This document shows positions 1 through 7,828 of a stretch of 64,000 nt of DNA, one piece after another; position 1 is the stretch's first letter; the number at the start of each line of letters is the position of its first letter. Below the pieces are notes generated by a model, which had not been told where the DNA came from, made no database searches, and saw only the letters and a program-made list of their open reading frames with translations. The position numbers were made by a program, and so were the translations under genes. The stretch spans positions 1-64,000 of the forward strand of contig NZ_JADEVO010000007.1 in the NCBI RefSeq assembly GCF_017114825.1. Reading direction: 5' to 3'. The stretch is from Pseudomonas gregormendelii. Lineage in GTDB: Bacteria; Pseudomonadota; Gammaproteobacteria; Pseudomonadales; Pseudomonadaceae.

Positions 1-215
1 ACGGCCTGGCGTCGTCAGTGTGGACCGCCGACGTCGGCCGCGCGCATCGGTTGTCGGCGCGCCTGCAATACGGCTGCACCTGGGTCAATACGCACTTCAT
101 GCTCGTCAGCGAAATGCCCCATGGCGGTCAGAAATTGTCCGGCTATGGCAAAGACATGTCGATGTATGGGCTGGAGGACTACACCGTGGTGCGGCATGTG
201 ATGTTCAAGCACTAA
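1..215 (+). CDS. NAD-dependent aldehyde dehydrogenase, C-terminal end (partial)
   Basis: The gene enters from the left edge in frame from base 3 and ends at TAA 213-215, so only about 70 C-terminal residues are seen. They read GLASSVWT... then [23 protein letters not shown] and GLEDYT, which is the conserved C-terminal block of aldehyde dehydrogenases (hydrophobic 'WVN' strand, 'GG.K.SG.G' and the final 'Y' motif). The closest match by eye is the gamma-aminobutyraldehyde / aminobutanal dehydrogenase group, but the catalytic Cys and NAD site lie outside the window, so the substrate is inference. A REP pair follows immediately. Confidence 0.85.
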   Translation, partial: GLASSVWTADVGRAHRLSARLQYGCTWVNTHFMLVSEMPHGGQKLSGYGKDMSMYGLEDYTVVRHVMFKH

Positions 216-220
216 AAAAG

Positions 221-311
221 CATCGCTGGCAAGCCAGCTCCCACAAGGGTTGGGACTTACCCAACCCTGTGGTCAACCACAAATCCTGTGGGAGCTGGCT
301 TGCCAGCGATG
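221..311. repeat. REP doublet (inverted pair)
   Basis: ATCGCTGGCAAGCCAGCTCC at about 222-241 is repeated in inverse orientation at about 291-310 (GGAGCTGGCTTGCCAGCGAT). The spacer holds a second small inverted repeat (GGGTTGGG / CCCAACCC). This is the usual Pseudomonas REP doublet and would fold into a long hairpin just after the aldehyde dehydrogenase stop codon, where it could also terminate or stabilise the transcript. Confidence 0.85.
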
Positions 312-364
312 GCGCCCTCAAGGCCCCAGTGTTCTCTGCCCATTCCCGATCCCCTTCGCAACAT

Positions 365-550
365 CTACCCCCCAATCCAGCGCCGCTTCCATGTCCAGTA
401 AATGCGGTCGTGGATCGTGGTCCTCGGAAACCGGTACCCCGTCCGGACGATAAACATCTTTAACGAACCGTCGCGCAAAATTTCCGCCTTCACCACAATC
501 GAGCATCCATTCGACAGCGTTCCCTTGTGTTCCAAATGGCGCTCAGTCAT
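365..550 (-). CDS. small uncharacterised protein (61 aa)
   Basis: I do not recognise a family. The frame encodes a basic 61-residue protein beginning MTERHLEHKG and ending in an aromatic, basic tail (YWTWKRRWIGG), with no signal peptide or membrane segment. Support for a real gene is a good Shine-Dalgarno GGAGGA about 8 bases before ATG 550-548; an in-frame GTG lies one codon further upstream. It is divergent from the downstream permease gene. An overlapping frame (318-506) has no such ribosome site. Confidence 0.55.
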   Translation of the reverse strand: MTERHLEHKGTLSNGCSIVVKAEILRDGSLKMFIVRTGYRFPRTTIHDRIYWTWKRRWIGG

Positions 551-646
551 CACGGTAATCCTCCGGTCGTTGGGTTCGGGTCAGTACTCATCTTAGCTCA
601 CGCCAGCGCACCAAAATGATTCGTCAAAATGCCCGAAAACCCCGGC

Positions 647-674
647 CTGACAGCGGCGCATTGCCACCTATACT
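647..674 (+). promoter_or_regulatory. sigma70-type promoter of the permease/glycolate genes
   Basis: CTGACA (647-652) and TATACT (669-674) are separated by 16 bases and lie 58 bases before the permease start codon. The match to the -35/-10 consensus is good. Assignment is by inspection only. Confidence 0.5.
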
Positions 675-731
675 GGAAACCACCGCCCCTTCGGGGTCTG
701 CACGTCCAACAATAAAAAGCAGAGGTGGAAC

Positions 732-2495
732 ATGGTCTGGCAGCAAATCTACGATCCGTTCAACAACCCGGTCATTTCCACCCTCATGGCAGCCGTGCCA
801 GTGGTGGTGATGCTGGCGGCCCTGGCGTTCTTCCATATCAAGGCGCACCTGGCGGCCCTGCTAGCCCTGGGCTCAGCCCTGATCATCGCGATCTTCGCGT
901 TTGGCATGCCGGCCGACATGGCAGGCTCCGCGGCCCTGTATGGCGCCGCCAACGGTTTGTTGCCGATTGGCTGGATCGTACTCAACATCATTTTCCTGCA
1001 CCGCCTGACCACCGAAAATGGCTCGTTCAAGGTGCTGCAAGACTCACTGGCGCGGATCACTGACGATCGTCGCCTGCAACTGCTGTTGATCGCCTTCTGT
1101 TTTGGCGCCTTTTTTGAAGGCGCCGCAGGTTTCGGCACACCGGTGGCAGTGACCGGGGCGATTCTGATCGGTCTGGGGTTCTCGCCACTGGCCGCGTCCG
1201 GCCTGGCGCTGATTGCCAACACCGCGCCCGTGGCGTTTGGCGCACTGGGCACGCCGATCATCACGCTCGCCAAGGTCACGGGCCTGGATGAAATGGAGCT
1301 GTCGATGATGGTCGGTCGGCAACTGCCGTTCTTCTCGGTGATCGTGCCGTTCTGGCTGATCTGGGCGTTTGCCGGGTGGCGCAAGATGCTGGAAATCTGG
1401 CCGGCGATCCTGGTCGCCGGGGTCAGCTTCGCCGTGCCGCAGTTCCTGGTGTCCAACTACCATGGCCCGATGCTGGTGGACGTGATCGCTGCGCTGATCT
1501 CCATGGCCTGTTTGACCGGCTTCCTTAGGGTGTGGAAACCGGCCACCGTACACACCTCCGCAGCCCTTTCAGGTCGCGTCGACAATTCGAAAATTGATGC
1601 CGAGCACGATCAAAAACCCGTCGCCAGCGCCGCGTTTGGTGCGGATGCCAAACCCGCCGTGATGCGTGCGTGGATGCCGTGGATCATCCTCACCGTGTTC
1701 GTGTTCGCCTGGGGTACCCAGGGTTTCAAGAACATGTTCGACACCCGCCCTGCCATTGATCCTGTGACCCAGTCGGCCAAGCTCGATCCTCAAGGCAAAC
1801 CGTTGCGCGAGGCGAATCCGGTCTTTGCCCCGGTGATCACCTTTGGCACGATCCACCAGCAAATTGAAAAAGTCCCACCAGTAGTGCCTGCGCCAAAAAC
1901 CGAAGAAGCGGTCTACAAGTTCACCTGGCTGACCAGCACCGGCAGCGGCATCCTGCTGGCGGCGATCCTGGGCGGGCTGTTGATGGGCTATTCGATTCCG
2001 CAGCTGATCAAGCAGTACGTGCGCACCATCTGGGTGGTGCGCTACTCGCTGATCACCATCGTCGCGATGCTCGCCCTGGGCTTCCTCACGCGCTATTCAG
2101 GCCTGGACGCAACGATGGGCCTGGCGTTTGCTGCCACGGGGATTTTCTACCCCATGTTCGGCACCCTGCTGGGCTGGCTTGGCGTCGCGCTGACAGGCTC
2201 CGACACGGCGTCGAACGTGTTGTTCGGCGGCCTGCAGCGGGTCACTGCCGAACAACTGGGGCTCAGCCCGGTGCTGATGGCAGCTGCCAATAGCTCCGGC
2301 GGGGTCATGGGCAAGATGGTCGATGCGCAGTCGATCGTGGTGGCCTCCACTGCCACTCGCTGGTATGGCCATGAAGGAGAAATCCTGCGGTATGTGTTCT
2401 TCCACTCGATCGTCCTGGCGATTCTGGTCGGCGGGTTGGTGACGTTGCAGGCGTATGTGGCGCCATTCAGCGATATGGTCGTGGGTGGGCATTAA
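732..2495 (+). CDS. glcA: LctP-family permease, probable glycolate/L-lactate permease
   Basis: This 587-residue polytopic inner-membrane protein imports 2-hydroxymonocarboxylates with protons. The N-terminal block (WQQIYDPFNNP), the GAFFEGAAGFGTPVAVTGAILIGLGF segment (in two overlapping pieces around residues 125-150) and the C-terminal SGGVMGKMVDAQSIVVA block are family hallmarks of LldP/GlcA. A hydrophilic loop near residues 275-400 is longer than in the E. coli proteins (about 551-560 aa). The start ATG has GAGGTGG 5 bases upstream. Its position directly ahead of glcDEFG makes glycolate the likely main substrate; lactate cannot be excluded, since these permeases share substrates. Confidence 0.88.
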   Translation: MVWQQIYDPFNNPVISTLMAAVPVVVMLAALAFFHIKAHLAALLALGSALIIAIFAFGMPADMAGSAALYGAANGLLPIGWIVLNIIFLHRLTTENGSFKVLQDSLARITDDRRLQLLLIAFCFGAFFEGAAGFGTPVAVTGAILIGLGFSPLAASGLALIANTAPVAFGALGTPIITLAKVTGLDEMELSMMVGRQLPFFSVIVPFWLIWAFAGWRKMLEIWPAILVAGVSFAVPQFLVSNYHGPMLVDVIAALISMACLTGFLRVWKPATVHTSAALSGRVDNSKIDAEHDQKPVASAAFGADAKPAVMRAWMPWIILTVFVFAWGTQGFKNMFDTRPAIDPVTQSAKLDPQGKPLREANPVFAPVITFGTIHQQIEKVPPVVPAPKTEEAVYKFTWLTSTGSGILLAAILGGLLMGYSIPQLIKQYVRTIWVVRYSLITIVAMLALGFLTRYSGLDATMGLAFAATGIFYPMFGTLLGWLGVALTGSDTASNVLFGGLQRVTAEQLGLSPVLMAAANSSGGVMGKMVDAQSIVVASTATRWYGHEGEILRYVFFHSIVLAILVGGLVTLQAYVAPFSDMVVGGH

Positions 2496-2531
2496 ACGGG
2501 ATCAGCCGGTTGTTGCGCTTCTGACCTACCT

Positions 2532-2551
2532 GCCCGGGCTGCTGCCCGGGC
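2532..2551. terminator. GC-rich hairpin between permease and glcD
   Basis: GCCCGGGC (2532-2539), loop TGCT, GCCCGGGC (2544-2551). There is no run of T after it, so it is more likely an attenuating or mRNA-stabilising hairpin than a full terminator. Confidence 0.4.
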
Positions 2552-2580
2552 GTTCATGAACGGAGTAGGGTAAAGCGACT

Positions 2581-4080
2581 ATGAACATTCTCTACGATGA
2601 ACGCGTCGACGGCGTGCTGCCGCAGGTCGACCGGGCTGCCCTGCTACAGGCCCTGCATGCGCGCCTGCCGGACCTGGAAGTGCTGCATCAGCAGGAAGAG
2701 CTCAAACCCTACGAATGCGACGGCCTCTCGGCGTACCGCACCACCCCATTGCTGGTGGTGCTGCCGCGTCACCTGGACGAAGTGCAAGGGGTGCTCAAGC
2801 TGTGTCACGAGATGCAGGTTCCGGTAGTCGCCCGGGGTGCGGGCACCGGGCTATCGGGTGGGGCACTGCCGCTGGAGCAAGGCGTGCTGCTGGTGATGGC
2901 GCGCTTCAACAACATCCTGCACATCGACCCTGCGGCTCGCACTGCACGGGTCCAGCCGGGTGTGCGCAACCTGGCGATCTCCCAGGCCGCGGCGCCATTT
3001 GGCCTGTACTACGCCCCGGACCCTTCGTCACAGATCGCCTGCTCCATCGGCGGTAATGTCGCGGAAAACGCCGGAGGTGTGCACTGCCTCAAGTACGGCC
3101 TGACCGTGCACAATGTGGTCAAGGTCGACATCCTCACGGTGGATGGCGAGCACCTGAGCCTGGGGTCGAATGCCCTGGACTCACCGGGCTTCGACCTGCT
3201 TGCCCTGTTCACCGGGTCTGAAGGCATGCTCGGCGTCATCACCGAAGTGACGGTCAAGCTGCTGCCCAAACCCCAGACCGCCAAGGTGCTGCTGGCCGCT
3301 TTTGATTCGGTCGAAAAAGCCGGCCGTGCGGTAGGCGACATCATTGGTGCCGGCATCATCCCCGGGGGCCTGGAAATGATGGACAACCTGGCCATCCGCG
3401 CCGCCGAAGACTTCATCCATGCCGGCTATCCGGTGGACGCCGAAGCCATCCTGCTGTGTGAACTCGATGGCGTCGAAGCCGATGTCCACGATGACTGCGA
3501 CAGGGTCCGCCAGGTGCTCGAACAGGCAGGCGCCACCGAAGTGCGCCAGGCCAGGGACGAAGCCGAACGCGTGCGTTTCTGGGCCGGACGCAAGAACGCC
3601 TTTCCGGCGGTCGGGCGACTGTCGCCGGACTACTACTGCATGGACGGCACCATACCGCGTCGGGAATTACCCGGCGTGCTGCAGGCCATCGCCGCCTTGT
3701 CTGCCGAATACGGCCTGCGCGTAGCCAACGTGTTCCATGCCGGCGATGGCAACATGCACCCCTTGATTTTGTTCGATGCCAACCAACCGGGGGAGCTCGA
3801 TCGGGCAGAGGCACTGGGGGGCAGGATTCTCGAGCTGTGCGTGAAAGTCGGCGGCAGCATCACCGGTGAACATGGCGTCGGCCGCGAGAAGATCAACCAG
3901 ATGTGCGCCCAGTTCAACAGTGATGAACTGACGCTGTTCCATGCCGTCAAGGCAGCGTTCGATCCCGCTGGCCTGCTCAACCCCGGCAAGAACATCCCCA
4001 CCTTGCACCGCTGCGCAGAATTCGGCGCGCTGCATGTGCACATGGGGCAATTGCCCTTCCCTGAGCTGGAGCGTTTCTGA
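2581..4080 (+). CDS. glcD: glycolate oxidase FAD subunit GlcD
   Basis: GlcD is the flavin subunit of the GlcDEF complex that oxidises glycolate (and D-lactate) to glyoxylate with electrons going to the respiratory chain. At 499 residues it has the normal length. The FAD-binding PP-loop is seen as RGAGTGLSGGALP near residue 88, followed by the SSQIACSIGGNVAENAGG block near 145, and the C-terminal FAD-oxidase domain has the HAGDGNMHP and GEHGVGREK motifs. It starts after GGAGTAGGG, and its stop overlaps the glcE start (ATGA at 4080), a sign of translational coupling. Confidence 0.95.
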   Translation: MNILYDERVDGVLPQVDRAALLQALHARLPDLEVLHQQEELKPYECDGLSAYRTTPLLVVLPRHLDEVQGVLKLCHEMQVPVVARGAGTGLSGGALPLEQGVLLVMARFNNILHIDPAARTARVQPGVRNLAISQAAAPFGLYYAPDPSSQIACSIGGNVAENAGGVHCLKYGLTVHNVVKVDILTVDGEHLSLGSNALDSPGFDLLALFTGSEGMLGVITEVTVKLLPKPQTAKVLLAAFDSVEKAGRAVGDIIGAGIIPGGLEMMDNLAIRAAEDFIHAGYPVDAEAILLCELDGVEADVHDDCDRVRQVLEQAGATEVRQARDEAERVRFWAGRKNAFPAVGRLSPDYYCMDGTIPRRELPGVLQAIAALSAEYGLRVANVFHAGDGNMHPLILFDANQPGELDRAEALGGRILELCVKVGGSITGEHGVGREKINQMCAQFNSDELTLFHAVKAAFDPAGLLNPGKNIPTLHRCAEFGALHVHMGQLPFPELERF

Positions 4081-5144
4081 TGCGCCACGAAGATGACTTC
4101 GATGACAGCGCCGCACTTCTGGAGCAAGTTAACCAGGCGTTGCAGGGCATTACCCCACTGCGTATCCAGGGCTCAAACAGCAAGGCTTTCCTGGGGCGCA
4201 TCACTGCCGGTGAAGTGCTCGATACCCGCGCCCATCGGGGCATCGTCAGCTACGATCCGACTGAGCTGGTGATCACCGCACGATGCGGCACGCCGTTGGT
4301 GGAACTGGCTGAAGTGCTGGCTGCCTCGCAGCAGATGCTGCCCTGCGAACCGCCGTCCTTCGGCGAGGGCGCGACGGTCGGCGGCATGATCGCCTGCGGG
4401 TTGTCGGGACCGCGACGGCCCTGGTCGGGTTCGGTTCGCGATTTCGTCCTCGGCACCCGGGTAATCACCGGCCACGGCAAGCATCTGCGCTTCGGCGGCG
4501 AAGTGATGAAGAACGTCGCCGGCTACGACCTGTCGCGTCTGATGGCTGGCAGCTACGGCGCCCTCGGGGTAGTGACCGAGGTATCACTCAAGGTGCTGCC
4601 CAGGCCTCGGCAATGCCTGAGCATCAGCCTGGAGCTCGACGTCGAACGCGCCCTTGATCGCCTCAGCGAATGGGGCCAGCAGCCGTTGCCGATCAGCGCG
4701 GCCTGCCACGATGGCACACGCCTGCACCTGCGCCTGGAAGGCGGCGAAGGCTCGGTGGCCGCGGCCCACGAGCGCTTGGGCGGCGAGCTGCTGGACGCCG
4801 GGTACTGGGCCGATCTCAACGAACACAGGCTGAGTTTTTTCGATGAGGATCAGCCGCTGTGGCGGCTGTCCGTACCGCACAACACCCCTCGCCTGTCACT
4901 GCCGGGGCGACAACTGATCGATTGGGGCGGTGCCCAGCGCTGGCTCAAGACCGATGCTGAAGCCGCGTTCATTCGCCAGGTGGTCAGCGAGGTCGGCGGA
5001 CACGTGACCTGTTACAGCCATGGATTGATCGACAGCCCTTTCCAGCCATTGCCTGCCGCCCTCATGCGCTACCACCGCAACCTCAAGCAGCAACTCGACC
5101 CCCAGGGTATTTTCAACCCCGGTCGCCTGTACGCGGAGCTCTGA
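4080..5144 (+). CDS. glcE: glycolate oxidase FAD-binding subunit GlcE
   Basis: GlcE is the second FAD-binding subunit of glycolate oxidase. The 354-residue protein carries the FAD_binding_4 fold: IRIQGSNSKAF near the N-terminus, GEGATVGGMIACGLSGPRRP near residue 95, and FGGEVMKNVAGYDLSRLMAGS near 140. The C-terminus ends in LDPQGIFNPGRLY, typical of the family. The ATG overlaps the glcD stop codon and only three bases separate its stop from glcF. Confidence 0.95.
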   Translation: MRHEDDFDDSAALLEQVNQALQGITPLRIQGSNSKAFLGRITAGEVLDTRAHRGIVSYDPTELVITARCGTPLVELAEVLAASQQMLPCEPPSFGEGATVGGMIACGLSGPRRPWSGSVRDFVLGTRVITGHGKHLRFGGEVMKNVAGYDLSRLMAGSYGALGVVTEVSLKVLPRPRQCLSISLELDVERALDRLSEWGQQPLPISAACHDGTRLHLRLEGGEGSVAAAHERLGGELLDAGYWADLNEHRLSFFDEDQPLWRLSVPHNTPRLSLPGRQLIDWGGAQRWLKTDAEAAFIRQVVSEVGGHVTCYSHGLIDSPFQPLPAALMRYHRNLKQQLDPQGIFNPGRLYAEL

Positions 5145-5147
5145 GCC

Positions 5148-6389
5148 ATGCAAACCACGTTGAGCGAACAGGCCCGCCAGTTGCCCCGAGCCGAAGAAGC
5201 CGAAAGCATCCTGCGCAGCTGTGTGCACTGCGGCTTCTGCAATGCCACCTGCCCCACCTATCAACTGCTCGGCGACGAGCTGGACGGGCCACGCGGACGA
5301 ATCTACCTGATCAAGCAAGTACTGGAAGGCCACGAGGTCACGCGCAAGACTCAACTGCACCTGGACCGCTGCCTGTCCTGCCGCAACTGCGAAACCACCT
5401 GCCCCTCCGGCGTGGATTACCACAACCTGCTGGATATCGGCCGGGCGGTGGTCGATGCAGCGGTCCCGCGCTCCCTGGCACAGCGCCTGTTGCGCGAGGG
5501 ACTGCGCAACGTCGTGCCCAACCCTGGGCTGTTCAAGAGCCTGGTCAGCAGCGGTCAAGTGTTCCGGGCGCTGCTGCCGGACACGCTGCGCGCCAAATTG
5601 CCACGCAGTGCCTGGCCGGCAAAAGCCCGACCGGCCGCGCGCCATGCCCGGCAGGTACTGATGCTCGAAGGCTGCGTGCAGCCTGGCCTGTCGCCTAATA
5701 CCAATGCCGCCGCCGCGCGGGTACTGGACCGCCTGGGCATCAGCGTGACCCCGAGCCGCGAAGCCGGGTGCTGCGGCGCCGTGGATTATCATCTCGATGC
5801 TCAGGCCGCCGGCCTCGATCGCGCCCGGCGCAACATCGATGCGTGGTGGCCAGGCATCGAGAGTGGCGCCGAGGCCATTGTGCAGACCGCCAGCGGCTGC
5901 GGCGCGTTCATCAAGGACTACGGGCACCTGCTGGGCACCGATCCGGCCTATGCCGCCAAGGCACAAAAAGTCAGTGCGCTGGCCAGGGACCTGGTTGAAG
6001 TGTTGCGTGACGAACCCCTGGAAACACTAGGCGTGCAGGCCGAGCAACGCCTGGCGTTCCACTGCCCTTGCACCTTGCAGCACGCGCAGAAGCTCGGGGG
6101 GGCGGTCGAGGCGGTGCTGGTACGTCTGGGTTTCAACCTCACCATCGTGCCGGACAGTCACCTGTGCTGCGGCTCGGCAGGCACTTATTCGGTGACCCAG
6201 CCAGTACTGGCCCGCCAATTGCGAGACAACAAACTCAATGCCCTGGAAAGCGGGCGCCCCGACGTGATTGCTACCGCCAATATCGGCTGCCAAACGCACC
6301 TCGACGGCGCCGGTCGCACCTCGGTCAGGCACTGGATCGAACTGGTCGAAGCGGCACTGCCCTCCCCACCTGCTGGAGTATCCCCATGA
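5148..6389 (+). CDS. glcF: glycolate oxidase iron-sulfur subunit GlcF
   Basis: GlcF passes electrons from the flavin subunits to the membrane quinone pool. Two ferredoxin-type [4Fe-4S] motifs are visible: CVHCGFCNATCP near residue 25 and CLSCRNCETTCP near 75. Two CCG-type domains follow (EGCVQPG...EAGCCGAVDYH and CPC...HLCCGSAGTYS). The length of 413 residues is close to the usual 405-410. Its stop codon overlaps the glcG start (ATGA at 6386-6389). Confidence 0.95.
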   Translation: MQTTLSEQARQLPRAEEAESILRSCVHCGFCNATCPTYQLLGDELDGPRGRIYLIKQVLEGHEVTRKTQLHLDRCLSCRNCETTCPSGVDYHNLLDIGRAVVDAAVPRSLAQRLLREGLRNVVPNPGLFKSLVSSGQVFRALLPDTLRAKLPRSAWPAKARPAARHARQVLMLEGCVQPGLSPNTNAAAARVLDRLGISVTPSREAGCCGAVDYHLDAQAAGLDRARRNIDAWWPGIESGAEAIVQTASGCGAFIKDYGHLLGTDPAYAAKAQKVSALARDLVEVLRDEPLETLGVQAEQRLAFHCPCTLQHAQKLGGAVEAVLVRLGFNLTIVPDSHLCCGSAGTYSVTQPVLARQLRDNKLNALESGRPDVIATANIGCQTHLDGAGRTSVRHWIELVEAALPSPPAGVSP

Positions 6390-6799
6390 ACCGCAAATTC
6401 GTTTTAAGCCAGGTCGAGGTCAGTCAGATCCTCGCCGCTGCGCGCAATGAAGCCCTGGGTAATCAATGGGCGGTGACCATCGCGGTGGTCGATGACGGCG
6501 GCCATCCCCTGGCCCTGGAACGCCTTGACGGCGCTGCCGCGATCAGCGCCTACATCGCCACGGAAAAGGCCCGCACTGCGGCGCTGGGTCGGCGCGAGTC
6601 CAAAGGTTACGAGGACATGGTCAATGGCGGTCGGCATGCGTTTCTCTCGGCGCCCTTGCTGACGTCCCTGGAGGGTGGCGTACCGATCATCATCGAGGGC
6701 CAGGTGATTGGCGCGGTGGGGGTATCAGGCGTCAAGGCCGAACAGGATGCACAGGTGGCCAAGGCGGGGGCGCAGTGCCTGGGCAACCCGAACGCCTGA
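6386..6799 (+). CDS. glcG: GlcG/HbpS-like (DUF336) protein
   Basis: This 137-residue cytoplasmic protein belongs to the GlcG/PduO-C/HbpS fold family, which commonly ends glc operons. Family features seen are VVDDGGHPLALERLDGA near residue 32, the YIATEKARTAA helix and GGVPIIIEGQVIGAVGVSG near 95. Members bind haem or cobalamin, but the role in glycolate use is not known. It is translationally coupled to glcF by a 4-base overlap. Confidence 0.88.
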   Translation: MNRKFVLSQVEVSQILAAARNEALGNQWAVTIAVVDDGGHPLALERLDGAAAISAYIATEKARTAALGRRESKGYEDMVNGGRHAFLSAPLLTSLEGGVPIIIEGQVIGAVGVSGVKAEQDAQVAKAGAQCLGNPNA

Positions 6800-6848
6800 T
6801 CAAGCCAAGCCCCAATGGTGAATCAGTCGACGAAGAGGAAACCTGCCG

Positions 6849-7736
6849 ATGCCCCGCCTGACCGCCAAGGACTTCGCCCCGCAACTGCTCGAACTCTACG
6901 ACTACTACGCCCACGGCAAGATCAACCGACGCGAGTTTCTTGACCGCGCGGCGCTATTCACCTTCGGCGGACTGACCGCTGGCGCCCTGCTTGCGAGCCT
7001 GAGCCCCAACTATGCCCTGGCCGAGCAAGTCGCCTTCACCGACCCGGACATTATTGCCGAGTACATCACCTATCCTTCACCCCAGGGCAACGGGCAGGTG
7101 CGCGCCTACCTGGTGCGCCCGGCCAAAGCCCCGGGCAAGGTGCCGGGAGTGGTGGTGGTACATGAGAATCGCGGTCTCAATCCCTATATCGAAGACGTCG
7201 CCCGACGCCTTGCCAAGGCGGGGTTCATCGCCCTCGCCCCCGACGGTCTGACCTCCGTGGGTGGCTATCCGGGAAACGATGACAAGGGCCGCGAGTTGCA
7301 GGCGACCGTCAACCCGGAAAAGCTCATGAACGACTTCTTCGCAGCTATCGAGTGGCTGATGAAGCTTGACGCCGCCACGGGCAAGGTCGGCATCACCGGC
7401 TTCTGTTACGGCGGCGGTGTCGCCAATGCCGCGGCCGTGGCCTATCCGGAACTGGGGGCCGCCGTGTCCTTTTACGGGCGCCAGCCGGAGGCCAAAGACG
7501 TGCCGCGAATCAAGGCCCCGGTGATGCTGCACTACGGCGAACTGGACACGCGCATCAATGAAGGTTGGCCGGCGTACGAGCAGGCGCTAAAGTCCGCCAG
7601 CAAGACCTACGAGGCCCACATCTATCCCGGCGCCAATCACGGTTTTCACAATGACTCCACGCCCCGCTATGACGAGGCTGCGGCAAGCCTGGCGTGGGAC
7701 AGGACCCTGGGCTGGTTCCAGCGCTATCTGGTGTAA
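6849..7736 (+). CDS. exported dienelactone-hydrolase-family protein (YghX-like)
   Basis: The 295-residue protein has an N-terminal helix of about 25 residues, then a Tat/hydrophobic signal (NRREFLDRAALFTFGG...ALA, residues 26-57), and an alpha/beta-hydrolase domain of the DLH family. Catalytic elements visible are the nucleophile elbow GFCYGGG (Cys), YGELDTRI (Asp) and GANHGFHND (His), plus HENRGL with the conserved Glu. The DLH family cleaves dienelactones and related esters; the real substrate here is unknown. It sits 49 bases after glcG with its own ribosome site GAGGAAA, so it may be read through from the glc operon. Confidence 0.85.
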   Translation: MPRLTAKDFAPQLLELYDYYAHGKINRREFLDRAALFTFGGLTAGALLASLSPNYALAEQVAFTDPDIIAEYITYPSPQGNGQVRAYLVRPAKAPGKVPGVVVVHENRGLNPYIEDVARRLAKAGFIALAPDGLTSVGGYPGNDDKGRELQATVNPEKLMNDFFAAIEWLMKLDAATGKVGITGFCYGGGVANAAAVAYPELGAAVSFYGRQPEAKDVPRIKAPVMLHYGELDTRINEGWPAYEQALKSASKTYEAHIYPGANHGFHNDSTPRYDEAAASLAWDRTLGWFQRYLV

Positions 7737-7828
7737 ACGCTTGGCGCTGGCATTTACAATCGCCGGCCAGGATACGTCCTCTGTATGATGGCGCGCTTTG
7801 AGTGCGGGTCAGACTTCGAGGAGTATGC

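Noticed and set aside
4896..5966. Long open frame antisense to glcE/glcF (about 356 codons)
   Set aside because: GC-rich third-position shadow of the glc genes; no ribosome site and low-complexity Gln/Ala/Gly composition.
7737..7828. Fur box upstream of the TonB-dependent receptor
   Set aside because: No 19-base match to the GATAATGATAATCATTATC pattern could be found by eye.
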